64,000 bases of DNA from Gerris lacustris. Its lineage: Eukaryota; Arthropoda; Insecta; Hemiptera; Gerridae. Each line of letters starts with the position of its first letter. Position 1 is the first letter of the stretch. Below, one piece after another: positions 47,201-55,870 of the stretch. Where the stretch lies: positions 40,149,115 through 40,213,114 of the forward strand of contig OX578278.1 of assembly GCA_951217055.1 (NCBI GenBank), in the 5' to 3' direction. Below the pieces are notes generated by a model. The model was not told the DNA's origin and searched no databases. It saw only the letters and a program-made list of their open reading frames with translations. The position numbers and the translations under genes were made by a program.

Positions 47201-50001
47201 TAAAGAACCAAATATATTAGAAATTCATATTTTACGATTTTGGTAGTATTCATACTACGGAAAGATTAAATTTTAATTTAAATCAAAATATAATTATTAT
47301 TAACCACGGGATACAGACAGAGAAAAATACACTCCAGCTCCAGGATTTGAACCACGGGCCTCTATAGACACTAACAAATTGGCTTTGCTGACCCACATTA
47401 GATTTTCACAAAAAAAAAATTAATTAATTAAAATGAAAAATCAGAAAAGGATCCAATGATAAAAAAAATTGATTTCTAAGTTAGATGACGAAAATTAATT
47501 GATTATGACTTTTTTGTTGTTCTCCTAGATATCCCCTCAAATAAAGTAAAATTTTAATTTTTTGTTTTAGTGTCAAATGCATTCATTTCTAAATGCTAAT
47601 TTAGACTGGTATTGGGAGCCAGTGTTCCCGAGGGGCTTAAGGCGCTCACCCAGCTATCAATAAGTCGAGGTGACTCGAGGTCGTGGGTTCGATCCCGTGC
47701 CATGATACTCTGAATTGCATCTATGAATCGCGGACGGATCAGGGCAAGGGACACACTAGACGTTAGGGAGAGGAAATGGACGGACTCGATGGTAGCCGAA
47801 GAGGCGCGCCTCTTCGGCTACCATCGGGTAAGGCGGTAGCTTAATCGGCTACCTTCGGACCCGAGTCCTATCATCGCATTATTCTGTCCTGTCACTTGCT
47901 CTATACATCTATCTACTAACATATAATTTTTTTCACTCTACCCCACTTATTACTGTGTTAATTGCTATTTATAAAAATGACTTCATATTATTGTAATAAT
48001 TATGAAATTACAATATTATTTTCTTTTAATTGATAAATTTATATTTATGTAATTTAATTTGTATGTTATATTATGCGTTTGAACCCCCCAAATTGTAAAT
48101 TATAAAAACCTTGGAATAAATTCATTTTTTTAGCCTAAGAATTGTCACATCTAAATTAAATAAATGCAATATTATATAACTGAAATTAGAAGAAGATGCC
48201 TGGACTTGATTGTGATGTAATAACTTTAAAAAAATAATACGAAAAAGTAAATGATTATGAGTGTGGATATAATATTTTATCAAATTGAATTTGGGTATGA
48301 AGAGCTTTTGACAACACCTGATTTTTTTGTTTCTTTTTAATTGTAAATTCTCTTTATTATAATTATGATTATTAAAAGGACTTTGAGAGAATTATGGACC
48401 TCACTTAGAAACAATTTTTTTCCAGTATTTCCTATTTTTTTCAGATCTCATAACATACTTGACATTATTTTCAGTTTTATACTGATTTTTCCAAATAAGA
48501 AAACTTAAGTTATTAAATGCTTTATTAAAACTTTTAATACTGAGATAGTGATCATCGTTCAGATGTGTCGGAAGTAAAAAGCCATCGGATGATTGGGAAC
48601 AAGCGAAACAATGTTTTTTGTTTTATATGACACTTGATGTGTTTGTTTAGACTTCGTTTATCAATCATTTTTTTTTATTGCAATGATGATATGTGAATTT
48701 ATTTTGTTGAATCGCATGAACACGTCTTATGTGTTTTTGTAAATATGCCATTTCTGATAAAATTTTCTAACAACGTTTACAGAGAATAGTCATTTTGCTT
48801 GAGTGTCAAAAATAATGATCAAAAACCAAAATGAACTAGAACCAAAAAATAAATTATACGTATAATAGATTTATAATTGTAGAAAAACTTATCTTTTTTT
48901 AATTATGAATTTATATATGTATTCGAGTATATGTATATATATATATGTATAATATTATATATATTTTTAGATTAGTAAGTTAAACAAAACAAAACAAAAA
49001 TTTAAAGAGGGTTCAAAACTATAAATGAAACGAAAAGTAAGAAAAAGAACCCAGCACAAACAAAAATAGACTGCCAATTGGTGTGGCACATAGCTTCCTC
49101 TCATCCTTACGCACTTTATTGATTTTATACTTTTACAAGCCATTATTGTCTAATTTGTTTAATTGTTTAATTTGTTTGTCGTTTTTTAATCTGTCAAAAT
49201 TGTTCTGATTTTGTTACATAAATTAAAGTATCAATTTAGCAAAAGTCGGAGACATAACATTTTTTCGTTCTTCGGAACGATCACATAGCTTCTGTTACCT
49301 TCGGTAAGCTCGGAAGCAATACCATACAAAAATGTAAAGTTTAAATCAATCAACACCAAGAATCAAGCAGAGAGTTTAAAAAAGTATTCCGGGTAACAAT
49401 TATAATGAGGAAGCCAATGGAGAATAAAGAACGTGGGAGAAAGAACAGAGTGTGACAGAGATAAGGAAGGCTTTGAGACGTGCTCTACTCGCAGATCAAA
49501 ACTAGTTTGATTGTTAATGTTATTGTTAATTGTTAGTGTTAGGTAGTAGGTAGTTAGATTTAAGGTTTATAAGTGTAGTGGAAGTGCGCTGGGCTATAGG
49601 GCTAGAGTGGGGGAGATCCGAAAGAAGCCGAACTACATGTCACGGGTTCGGTTACCTTCGAGTCCGTTTTTTTCCTCTCCCTAACGTCTAGTCAAGGGAC
49701 ACCCCCTATGGGGCACTCTTCCTCTACTCTTTGATGTGTTCCGATTGATGTGGGTCCGATCCGTGTCATGATGATGTGATTTGTAGGGACACCCCTTATG
49801 GGGCACTCTTCCCCCACGCTTATATAGCTTACTAATGACCACACCATACTCGCTTCGGCGGTACAATGCACAAATGTATGATGTGTGAAGTAGCTGGAAC
49901 TCTCCACCACAGGGCATAAAATGGGCCTAAAAGATGGCTAATTGCTAGGTTCAAACAAGTGGTTCGTCCTGTCCTACCCGTTCTAGTAGTAAATACTAGA
50001 T

Positions 50002-50033
<32 letters not shown>

Positions 50034-51288
50034 GGCTGATATTTGTATATATCAGATTTTTTTTTAATTAATATTGTTTTACTTACTTACTCATACTTCC
50101 GGAGTGCCTACTTACAGCCCAGGGAGGTCTTTGGCTTCCCTTATCATAGCCCTCCATTCATATCATATTTTTTCCTTTTCCTTCCAGTTCCTGACACTAA
50201 GAATTGTCAGGTCTTTTGTACATTTTACAAAAAAAAGACAAATTTGTTGTCTTATTTTTTGTTTTAATATTTTTGCCTTCTTTTTACCATTATCCATCAA
50301 GGCTCCGGTCCCATGATTGATGGTTGATCAAGGTTATACTGTATTTCCCTTGCTAATTATTTGTCTACTAAAATATTTCATTAGTACTTATATTAATATT
50401 TTGCTTTTTCATTTGATATAATGAAGATGGAAATAAAAATCACAAGGATTAGCAGGGAGGAGAGGTCTGAGCTCTGAAAAGTAAAGTTATGAGTAAAAGA
50501 GAATCAGTTGAAAGTCACCCATCATGAACAAAAGAAAAGTTTTAATTGGGAAAATAGATAGATGGCCAAGAATCAAACTAAATATATGAAAAGATTTAAA
50601 AATCTGTTATCTTTCTGATGTACATAATTTCTTTGTCTAGTGTTTTCCATTTATTATTTGTTTACATTTATTTTTACTATTCAATATTTCATCAAAATTT
50701 ACTATAAAAAATTGTTCCTTCCTAGTGGAGAATCGAACCCTACCTCTCACAATTTACAATTCAATTTATTTGTATGTACCTCAGAAACTAGATTTTTCCT
50801 GGTAAAACGACATCCATCATAATATTTGTATTTAATTGGTCTAGACTTCATTTTTTTTAAATAAAAATCATCAGTATAATTTATTTATTTTTTGTTCACT
50901 TTTTTATAGTACTCATCTTTGAGGATTGTGCCTCCAAAGCTAAAATTAATTTCTCAATTTCATCTCTGGATATAATTATTCTGAACAAGTAGCAAAGTTT
51001 CATCAAAATATGCCCAGTAGTTTAGGCTCCATGCGTATGCACAATGTAGTGTAATATTTTTTATTTGTTTATCTAGGTATGAGGAGATGGGAAGGAGAAG
51101 GATTGGAGCGAGACTGCAATGGAGAAGCCGTAAGTCAGCTGACTGTTTACAGACTGGAAATATCTTCCCATTGTTATCAACTTGACAGTACCAGGGAAGC
51201 ATGTAGTCAAGTCTTCCCTGCTTACTCCCAGAGCTTCTCTCACCGAGACACTCATCAGTACTTCAAACAGAGGATATATCCTCAATAA
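28933..51288 (+). CDS. FAM234: FAM234A/B-like (ITFG3 family) membrane protein
   Basis: Fourteen coding exons with matching phases total 2499 nt, 832 residues. Residues 1-80 are acidic then basic and cytosolic; one membrane span covers about 81-111, split by intron 1. The lumenal or extracellular part has FG-GAP/quinoprotein-like blades: LALDGKTGDTLW (about 194-205), VVNGKSGEMVWEV, DMDGDGWSDI (277-286), DMNQDQREDV (381-390), FVLDGNNFTILW, YFDNDKIPDL (428-437), QVLSGKDGSKLL. Five N-glycosylation sequons (N297, N405, N411, N507, N534) fit an outside location. A Pro-rich and YDN-repeat insert covers about 559-712; the fold then resumes with GIDVVFASHWISSP and QLTVYRLEI. Vertebrate FAM234 proteins are shorter, and their molecular function is poorly known. 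The start could be 28933 or the adjacent ATG at 28936. Confidence 0.88.
29205..29642 (+). other. Start of FAM234-like intron 1
   Basis: Simple intronic sequence. Overlapping open frames here are short and not convincing. Confidence 0.5.
29643..29838. mobile_element. MITE, younger copy of the 4573 family
   Basis: Left TTTAGAATCTGGTATCCAAG and the complement of the right end (CTTTAGAATATGGTTCCCAAG) match over about 30 bp. About 196 bp, non-coding, in FAM234-like intron 1. Confidence 0.55.
29854..29996. mobile_element. GTTCCAACC MITE, short copy
   Basis: Inverted ends of about 29 bp (ATAGGTTTGTTCCAACCACA and its complement) flank only about 85 bp. It is the best-preserved pair of the family seen at 7734-8169. 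Confidence 0.7.
30061..30276. mobile_element. MITE with CTGTAGAGACCGGGG ends
   Basis: TAAATCTGTAGAGACCGGGG at the left and the complement of CCCCGGTCTCTACAGATTA at the right form a near-perfect inverted pair about 216 bp apart. Confidence 0.6.
30277..31519 (+). other. Rest of FAM234-like intron 1
   Basis: AT-rich intron with no exon-like block. Near 30995-31025 is GGTCGAAACGTCTCCCACAAA, and a similar GTCGAAACATCGCC occurs near 59332; both may be one dispersed repeat. Confidence 0.4.
31520..31785 (+). CDS. FAM234: FAM234-like exon 2
   Basis: Second half of the membrane span (SSVIYLFIICSGIALLMITV), then WRKSFPGL and the first FG-GAP-like strand LAKLNSDEIEDIVIGYSSG. Donor G|GTAAGA, phase 1. 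Confidence 0.85.
32222..32430. mobile_element. Snapback hairpin MITE, 101-bp arms, 7-nt loop
   Basis: Arms 32222-32322 and 32330-32430 are equal in length and almost perfectly complementary. The arms meet at GGTAATAGGTC / GACCTATTACC around a GGGCAAT loop. It sits in FAM234-like intron 2, so the pre-mRNA would carry a long double-stranded stem. Confidence 0.85.
32878..33930 (+). repeat. Dispersed repeat with 3' terminal hairpin, copy 2 (long form)
   Basis: It starts TCTTCCGATTAGTGGGGCAC and ends GCTTCCGTTACCTTCAGTAA-GCTTAGAAGC. It includes the AAAGTATTGTGATG and GGATTTACACATTTTGAGG phrases shared with 60421-61440, linking the two repeats into one long family. It lies in FAM234-like intron 2. 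Confidence 0.6.
33719..33729 (+). promoter_or_regulatory. Pol III B-box match inside the dispersed repeat
   Basis: GGTTCGATTCC matches the tRNA B-box consensus perfectly. Diverged or inverted counterparts occur in the related copies at 50729-50739 and 61006-61016. No convincing A box was found at the right distance. Confidence 0.4.
34030..34165 (+). repeat. Degenerate tandem repeat, CATAGACATTGTA units
   Basis: Three to four imperfect units of GTAGACATTGTA/CATAGACATTGTACC separated by TTTAT-ACCATGG phrases, in intron 2. Confidence 0.55.
34338..34510 (+). CDS. FAM234: FAM234-like exon 3
   Basis: It encodes ETRCGDSLCRGG and the PQQ-like blade ALALDGKTGDTLWQ. Acceptor TTTGGTAG; donor GGG|GTAAAC, phase 0. 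Confidence 0.88.
35260..35500. repeat. Diverged direct repeat in intron 3
   Basis: TGTGTAAATGAACTGCCAATATTGGA and TGTGTGAAAGGAACACCAATGTTGGA-type phrases recur about 150 bp apart, each followed by a GGCCT phrase. Old repeat, origin unclear. Confidence 0.3.
35725..36828. mobile_element. 1.1-kb foldback with TAGTCCAG ends, FAM234 intron 3
   Basis: Arms of about 265 bp (35725-35990 and 36565-36828) are inverted copies. The ends read TAGTCCAGTCATTTTA and its complement. The middle carries three direct subrepeats beginning TCTCGCTTCCTATGGCTCGG (near 35898, 36051, 36231), each followed by an ATTTTTTACGTACAA-like phrase. The right end stops 73 bp before exon 4. No coding region. Confidence 0.8.
36902..37076 (+). 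CDS. FAM234: FAM234-like exon 4
   Basis: It carries VVNGKSGEMVWEV and the best calcium-loop-like motif, DMDGDGWSDI. Donor GCT-A|GTAAGT, phase 1. Confidence 0.9.
37698..37897 (+). CDS. FAM234: FAM234-like exon 5
   Basis: It begins with the blade SNLSILSGHSGAM and continues YVAFATGTQDTSGYLF. Donor AAG|GTAACT, phase 0. Confidence 0.88.
38448..38626 (+). CDS. FAM234: FAM234-like exon 6
   Basis: It carries LLLIDMNQDQREDVVL and IFVLDGNNFTILWNMS with two glycosylation sequons. Donor GT|GTAAGT, phase 2. Confidence 0.9.
38825..38938 (+). repeat. Palindrome and 3-copy minisatellite
   Basis: AATTGGGGTCTGGCCCCAATT is a near-perfect palindrome; it is followed by three units of about 32 bp built on AAATTAGGGGATTTAGTAAA. 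They lie in FAM234-like intron 6. Confidence 0.8.
39130..39226 (+). CDS. FAM234: FAM234-like exon 7
   Basis: Short exon encoding GPIPAYFDNDKIPDLLITK, an FG-GAP-like strand. Acceptor TTTTTCAG; donor GAG|GTAAAT, phase 0. Confidence 0.88.
39313..40559. mobile_element. 1.25-kb foldback with TAGTCCAG ends, FAM234 intron 7
   Basis: Arms 39313-39897 and 39977-40559 (about 585 and 583 bp) are nearly perfect inverted copies around an 80-bp loop. The ends read TAGTCCAGGCAAAT and the complement of TCCTGGACTA. The inner arm sequence is shared with the dispersed repeat at 16482 and 32878. No transposase. Confidence 0.88.
40958..41144 (+). CDS. FAM234: FAM234-like exon 8
   Basis: It encodes TQVLSGKDGSKLLEDS and DMYLFWLTSCHQDD, matching the FLFW block of FAM234B. 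Donor GAA-G|GTAACT, phase 1. Confidence 0.9.
42223..42348 (+). CDS. FAM234: FAM234-like exon 9
   Basis: It encodes MQASVDTCRLRFNTTLESRL and ends YLLYSS. Donor TCG-G|GTATTA, phase 1. Confidence 0.85.
42700..42865 (-). repeat. 5S rRNA-like SINE head
   Basis: On minus, GTTAAGCAGCATCGGGCGTG is followed by TGGTCACCAGATGGATGGACGACC (42804-42763), which matches the internal promoter half of eukaryotic 5S rRNA (GTTAAGCAGC, CGGGC, and GGATGGGTGACC box C). About 53 nt precede it, as in 5S. The remainder departs from 5S, so it is a 5S-derived SINE or pseudogene, not a functional gene. It lies in FAM234-like intron 9. Confidence 0.65.
42990..43088. repeat. Solo end of the GTTCCAACC MITE family
   Basis: The complement begins TATAGGTTGGTTCCAACC. 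Internal CAATCCC-GGG phrases also match the 7734-8169 copy (GATCCTGGGGATTG). Confidence 0.45.
43786..43914 (+). CDS. FAM234: FAM234-like exon 10, proline-rich
   Basis: It encodes DKSWSEEHLVESLPSPLPQP and a run of five prolines before ELEA. Low-complexity and probably disordered. Donor GCT-G|GTAAAT, phase 1. Confidence 0.82.
44133..44199 (+). CDS. FAM234: FAM234-like exon 11
   Basis: A 67-nt exon encoding DDRAYELQDSVDAWDYPDSL. The GATTTCAG acceptor and ACA-AG|GTACCT donor fit the phases on both sides. Confidence 0.8.
44236..44420 (+). repeat. Fragment of the 60421 repeat arm
   Basis: TATATAAAGGAGAAAGTATT and GTGGTTTTTAAT, then TAAACTGCTGGGC, match phrases of 60421-60560 in order. Confidence 0.5.
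45158..45456 (+). CDS. FAM234: FAM234-like exon 12, YDN repeats
   Basis: It holds three YDN motifs (EYDNRP, GYDNLP, PYDNMG), two NKLS repeats, DYVAV and the basic RKKRR. Donor ACT-C|GTAAGT, phase 1. Confidence 0.85.
45753..46100. mobile_element. Pogo/Tigger-like MITE in FAM234 intron 12
   Basis: TACAGTAGAACATCCATTAA at the left and the complement of AATCGTGGTTTTACTGTA at the right form pogo-type ends with TA flanks. About 348 bp, non-coding. Confidence 0.6.
46297..46413 (+). CDS. FAM234: FAM234-like exon 13
   Basis: It resumes the folded domain: PVLAPGLSGGIDVVFASHWI. Donor CAA-G|GTATGC, phase 1. Confidence 0.88.
47221..47400. repeat. Repeat with CCACGGGATACAGACAG core
   Basis: The phrase (A)TTATTAACCACGGGATACAG then AAAATACACTCCAGC recurs at 52095-52150 and, inverted, at 56665-56705. 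Here it is followed by AGGATTTGAACCAC, a B-box-like block on minus, so this may be a tRNA-derived SINE. Confidence 0.5.
47614..47890 (+). repeat. tRNA (Ser/Leu-type)-derived SINE
   Basis: The head has an A box (GTTCCCGAGGGGCTTAAGGCG at about 47623), a long variable-arm-like segment, and a perfect B box in GTGGGTTCGATCCCGTG (about 47683). The body continues GGACGGATCAGGGCAAGG to GACGTTAGGGAGAGG. A 40-bp palindrome is embedded. It lies in FAM234-like intron 13. Confidence 0.7.
47787..47826. repeat. Perfect 40-bp GC-rich palindrome
   Basis: The 20-base half-site CGATGGTAGCCGAAGAGGCG is followed directly by its exact complement, with GGCGCGCC at the centre and no loop. A related phrase, CGGCTACCTTCGG, follows at about 47848. 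Confidence 0.95.
49062..49319 (+). repeat. Dispersed repeat with 3' terminal hairpin, copy 3 (internally deleted)
   Basis: It keeps both ends of the family at 16482: ACTGCCAATTGGTGTGGCAC and the final hairpin GCTTCTGTTACC-TTC-GGTAAGCTCGGAAGC. The middle is missing. A second small stem, TCGTTC-TTCG-GAACGA, precedes the terminal one. Confidence 0.65.
49560..49830 (-). repeat. SINE-like repeat with duplicated GGGACACCCC block
   Basis: CTCTCCCTAACGTCTAG is the complement of a phrase in the SINE at 47757, so this is a relative in the opposite orientation. GGGACACCCCCTATGGGGCA and GGGACACCCCTTATGGGGCA occur about 90 bp apart; each is itself partly palindromic. Confidence 0.5.
50001..50034 (+). repeat. 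(ACT)n microsatellite
   Basis: About eleven uninterrupted trinucleotide units in FAM234-like intron 13. Confidence 0.9.
50270..50345. repeat. Pogo/Tigger-like solo right end
   Basis: CCGGTCCCATGATTGATGG then GATCAAGGTTATACTGTA matches the right end of pogo-type MITEs. The left end was not found. Confidence 0.45.
50630..51060. repeat. Fragment of the 60900-61320 repeat
   Basis: TAGTGTTTTCCATTTATTA, GTTCCTTCCTAGTGGAGAATC, CAGAAACTAGATTTTTCC and GCCCAGTAGTTTAGGCTCCA match 60910-61295 in order. It stops about 17 bp before exon 14. Confidence 0.55.
51077..51288 (+). CDS. FAM234: FAM234-like exon 14, C-terminus
   Basis: It encodes MRRWEGEGLERDCNGEAVSQ, LTVYRLEIS, and a Cys-containing tail ending KQRIYPQ. 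The stop TAA at 51286-51288 lies inside AATAAA. Confidence 0.87.
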
Positions 51289-51289
51289 A
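51284..51289 (+). terminator. AATAAA poly-A signal overlapping the stop codon
   Basis: The hexamer AATAAA contains the TAA stop of the FAM234-like gene. If used, the 3' UTR would be only some tens of bases long. Other candidates lie downstream. Confidence 0.4.
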
Positions 51290-53040
51290 TCCATGCGTAC
51301 TTACCACGTGTATTCATATAATTCCACGTGGAATTCCTTCCCTAATGTACAAACAGCCCCCTCTTCCAACTTGCTACCAACACATTGTCTCTGCCTCTTC
51401 CTTCAAACTCACTCCACTTTCCTATTTCTAAATTAAAGCTATTCTTCGCTTTAAAAAAAGAGCAGACTCTTGATACATGAAGAAAATCTTTGGGTAAATG
51501 AACCAAATAACAGCTTAGTTTTAAGCCATATCAATTGATTCTACTAGAAAAATATTTAAGTAAATGAATGTGGTAACTACCCTCTGGATAACCTTTCACA
51601 TAAATTGGTAATTATATTTTTTGGAGTAGTGTCAAATCATGTCATTTCTTAATCAGTTTAATGCTTAATTATTTAGAAATGAACAGACTTGGCCAAAGTT
51701 TTAAAATATTTCATTTACAATCATGCAAAGGGGTTATCTGATTTTTGTGATATTAATTAGTAAGTTTTTTTACAGTATAATTTTGATAAGAATTGTTTTG
51801 ATACAACTCTGACAAAAAATGCCAATGCCAACCTATGTGAGGAAGGCAATGTCATTTTTTCACTATATAGAAAAATATTGAAAATTCACTATATGAAATA
51901 TATAGTTACTACAAGTTTTAGACATAATTATGGAGCATCACAACTTGTTAGAAAATAAGATAATTTTACTTCTGACATCTTCTTTCTTTTATAACATTAT
52001 TTCTAAGGAAAAAAAGGTTTAGCAAATTTTCAAGTATTTGTAAATTGATTTGGATTATTTGATATGATTTACTACAATTACAAATTTAAATCAAATTATA
52101 ATTATTATTAACTACGGGAAACAGACAGTGAAAAATACACTCCAGCGCCGGGATAATAAAATTATAATTTGATTTAAATTAAAATTTAACTTTCCGTAGT
52201 ATGAAAACTACCAAAAACTCAAAAAAATTGAATTACAATTACAAAATACATTTTCCAATGCCATTATTTTTGAGAGCTATTTAGAACAATGAAGATGATA
52301 GTATAATGCACTTGTAGATTGTAACTGAATAGTGTATTTTTTATTAAAATTCAGAAAATTGTGGAAATATAAGACAAAAGATGTAACAAAACATTTCCTA
52401 TAAAATTAAGGGCAGTATTTTCCAACTCTGTTTAAATTGAGATTAAATCTAGTAAAATTAGTAAATGAGGGTTAGACTATTTTTCTAGACTATTAATGCA
52501 GGAAAAAAAGGTATCAATATATCTATTTAACTCGTTTTTCTTAATATTGTGGGTTGGGCAACTTTTTTTTTTTACGATAGATAACTTGTATATGATTTCA
52601 TAGCTATTCATAACAATAATTATGAGCACCTTTGTTATATTATTTTATTATCTATTTTTAAAATAAATAATTAAAAATAAATTATAAAAAGTTACTTTAT
52701 TTCTAAAAAAAATATCCTTAATGACTAATTGTATCAAAAGGACGGTAAAAGTCAAGAAATTTAATATTTATTTGCTTGTGCAATGTAATTAATTTACAAA
52801 AAAAAAATATACTTAATAACCATTTTTGTTTAGAGTATAATTTATAAGTGTATTACTTTGAGTGTAAAAAATTGCAAGCCGAGTAAAAAATTGCAAATTG
52901 CATTTGCTGACCTATGTGAGAGGCAAGAATAGTCACTAATATTTATGTAACAAGATCTCACATTACGTCTGATCTCACTAACTTAATTATTAAATTACTA
53001 ATTAAAGAAGGGAGACAGACAGATAAAAATACGTTCCGAA
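51290..53040. other. AT-rich DNA 3' of the FAM234-like gene
   Basis: Probably part 3' UTR and part intergenic. It includes a copy of the ACTACGGGAAACAGACAG repeat at about 52095-52150, itself within an imperfect palindrome (about 52072-52200, AAATTTAAATCAAATTATAA and its complement). No exon recognised. Confidence 0.45.
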
Positions 53041-53160
53041 CCCATTATAGAGATAATTTTTAAGGGAGTTGCTCACGATGAGAGTAATTTGCAATATTCA
53101 AAAAATCTTTGACCTGGTCTCCTCCGATAGATTTATTAGACCCTGGCTGCAGAAACCTAA
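53041..53160. repeat. Relative of the palindromic repeat at 25329
   Basis: AAGGGAGTTGCTCACGATGA and GATTTATTAGACCCTGGCTGC match the complement of parts of 25305-25480. Confidence 0.45.
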
Positions 53161-53769
53161 ATATAAAAGAACTGATTCAATGACATGGTTGCTAATACTC
53201 ATCCTTTCATTGGCTTCTTTAAATTATTTCCTTACACTGTCAAATCAAAACACTTTTAAATTGTACTAAAATCTATCAATCACTTTTGGCTTTAAAATTA
53301 AAAGAAAACAAAAATTATATATTTTATTTTAATCATGGCTTGCTTACACTGTATTACGCATTTTCTTATAGCTTTGCATATCGCTACCTTCATTCATATC
53401 TTTATGAAACACAAATTACAGAAGGCCTACACTTTTTAATCAGCAGATGGTATTTAATTAATAATATATTATATATTTTTTTAATGAATGTTCAAATGTT
53501 TGAAGGCTTCATGGGATCATAGGTTAAAATTTGGTTTAAGCAGCACCAGGTGTGCTTCTTAAATGTACATAGGTGTAATGGTGTAATATATACACAGTGC
53601 GTTTAATTGGTTTGGGGATGTAGAATGATGCTTCCTTTTACTGCCCATGATTGTTTTTAGAAGTAGGCAGCAGTCTTGCTTCATGTACTAGTGCTCTTAG
53701 TGATCTATGTCAGTGCGTTTTTATGTATTGTCATTGTTTACAAAATGGGGCCTTGTGCAATAGTCAAGT

Positions 53770-54060
53770 TTTTTTTAGCAAAATAGTCAAGTTGATTGAA
53801 ACAATGCAACAAGTGTATGGACTAGATTGCCTAGTTAAAGTAAAGACTTCAAATGATTTTGGCATTTCAAGAATGGTCTTGAGTCCTTAGTTGATGATCC
53901 TCGTCCCGTTTGACCTGTGACTAGCAGATACGATAAAACTGTGCGATTCATGTGAATGTGATCGGTTTTAAACAGAATTTCAGTCGACGATTTAGTAGGC
54001 ATACTAAAAAAAAAAAAAATTACTACAAAACAATTACAGGCAGTAGAGAAAGCTTCACTG
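53770..54060 (+). pseudogene. Decayed mariner-like transposase fragment
   Basis: Translation gives, across stops and frames, LIETMQQVYGLDCL, then LVDDPRPV-stop-PVTSRYDKTV, then ISVDDLVGI. This resembles the N-terminal region of mariner transposases, where a YG-x-x-CLS block is followed by DDPRPGRP and a TDENV block. There is no catalytic region. It is an old fossil. Confidence 0.35.
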
Positions 54061-55035
54061 CACATAGTTCTATAGTTTTCTGGGAGATGGTGTCACTTGT
54101 TTCACGTACAAAAACTCAGTCCTGTAACTTATTAAAAACACTGGTATATGTATTTGTATATTACTTTTGCCTTTGAAAGTGTAATCAAATTTATTAGTAA
54201 GTGTTTAATTAGTTATACCTTTGTAAAATTCTAATTCTAAAATTTCTATTATACTATGACCGTGAGTATACTTATGCATGACATTATTGTCTAAAATTAC
54301 TTATATTAGTCATTGCAAAAATTTAAAAAAATTATGAATGAAGAAAATGAAATGTACAAATGAACTAATTTCCTGGTCAAACTCGATCTTAGGTTAATAC
54401 AGAATAGAGGGATCAACCACTTTATGCACATCTACTTTAATGATGATGATTATTAGTGTGATACAAACTTTGCTTACCTATTCTTTTTTTTTTTATTAGT
54501 AACAATACCAAGATTTGAATTCAAACTAACACACTATTATAGATCATTTGCTTTCCATGAACATTTTTTTTTTTTAGAAAAGTCATGCTATGATAAAAAA
54601 AAATGTCCTACTTAAATATTTCAAAACTAAAAATCACAAAATAAAATAAGAACAATATAAATAAATCAATAAACTTATTTATCTTAGAATGTATTAATAA
54701 ATTATTCTGGCAAGGCCTTTAGCTTTAATATTATATGCATGAGAATATTTCCTTTAAGTCAATCTCTAATCCCATGGACTCTGAAACACAGGATACATTT
54801 GTGAATATATATATAAGCATATGAATATTAGTTTTTTAAGTATAATGAAATGTGAATTATGTTAACATCCTAACTTATTCGCCATATCTAGTTAATTGTT
54901 TGTACCCATATTTTTTTTTTTTTTTTTTAATGTCCTTTATTAAGAGGCAGAGAATTATTTTTTTAAAAAATAATTTATCTCCATTTTGATTATTTTCATG
55001 TAAAATATGGTATATTAAAATTTTGAACTAATCCT
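54061..55035. other. AT-rich DNA, nothing recognised
   Basis: Poly-T/A runs and simple sequence. No gene or repeat terminus seen. Confidence 0.5.
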
Positions 55036-55039
55036 TTAG

Positions 55040-55085
55040 GCTAGGCGGACACTGCAGACTGTTTTGCCCCCAGTGTGCGCCTAGC
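55040..55085. repeat. 46-bp imperfect palindrome, GCTAGGCGGACACTG
   Basis: The 15-base arms at 55040-55054 and 55071-55085 pair at 14 positions around a 16-nt loop. The outer context is TTTAG / TTTAA. Confidence 0.6.
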
Positions 55086-55734
55086 TTTAACCTTAACTAA
55101 TCTTAATAATGACTTTTTTTAATTACTTGGGTTAGAAAAAAGGTTAAAAGGTTTTTTTTTTTTTTTTACATGTTTTTATGATTTTTTTATTATTATTATT
55201 AATAATGCAACCCCAGGGCATTAGTAATAAAAATCCAACTTTAAATAATTAAAAGCTGGGTTTACTTTTTATATTGATTGGTGTTCCTTTATTTCAGCTT
55301 TCAAACTTAAAAAAACTCTTAACACAAATAAATATAATTTAGTTATGTTATTGTACATTTTAAGCACTATATATCATAAGGTAACATCATGGCATATTTA
55401 CTTATCACTTGTATATTATACAGAACATTAGTTGGCAGGCTCTAAAATCACGTGGAAAAGGACAATGTTAAAGAAATAAAAGAGGGAAAAACATGGAAAC
55501 AACTAAAGACTAAGGCCCAAAATCGGGTCAGGTTGGCATCCCTATCCCTATGTCTTCCTTAAGGGATTGAAGGAAATAAAATAAGTCATCCTATGCCAGC
55601 ACAAATGCATATTATAATGTATGCTAATTAAAAAGTAGTAATTTTCACAAGAATCCGTTTTGAAACAATTTTCTTTTTTGTGAATCTTTCTTTTTATATC
55701 TTTAGTTATTTCGAAAAATTATGAAGTAATAGAA

Positions 55735-55870
55735 TCTGAAATCCCTAGACGGTAATGGTCCCTAAATCCCAAGGCGCAGCCAAGGGAGATAATTATCGCG
55801 AGGGGAATTATAGCACTTTACTCCTGAGATATACATACAATATTTTATCTCCAGTAGAGAGAAAACGGAT
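55735..55870. repeat. Fragment with CCAAGGCGCAGCCAAGGG motif
   Basis: The GC-rich motif echoes the CCGAGGCGAAGCCGAGG units inside the element at 5293. CTGGAGATAAAATAT-type phrases flank it at about 55840 and 56240 in opposite orientation. Confidence 0.3.

Noticed and set aside
47614..47706. Possible true tRNA gene (A and B boxes)
   Set aside because: No proper acceptor stem or anticodon arm; the sequence runs on into a SINE body.
53286..53522. 78-codon plus-strand frame, aromatic and hydrophobic
   Set aside because: No domain, no initiation or splice support, and AT-rich composition that yields such residues by chance.
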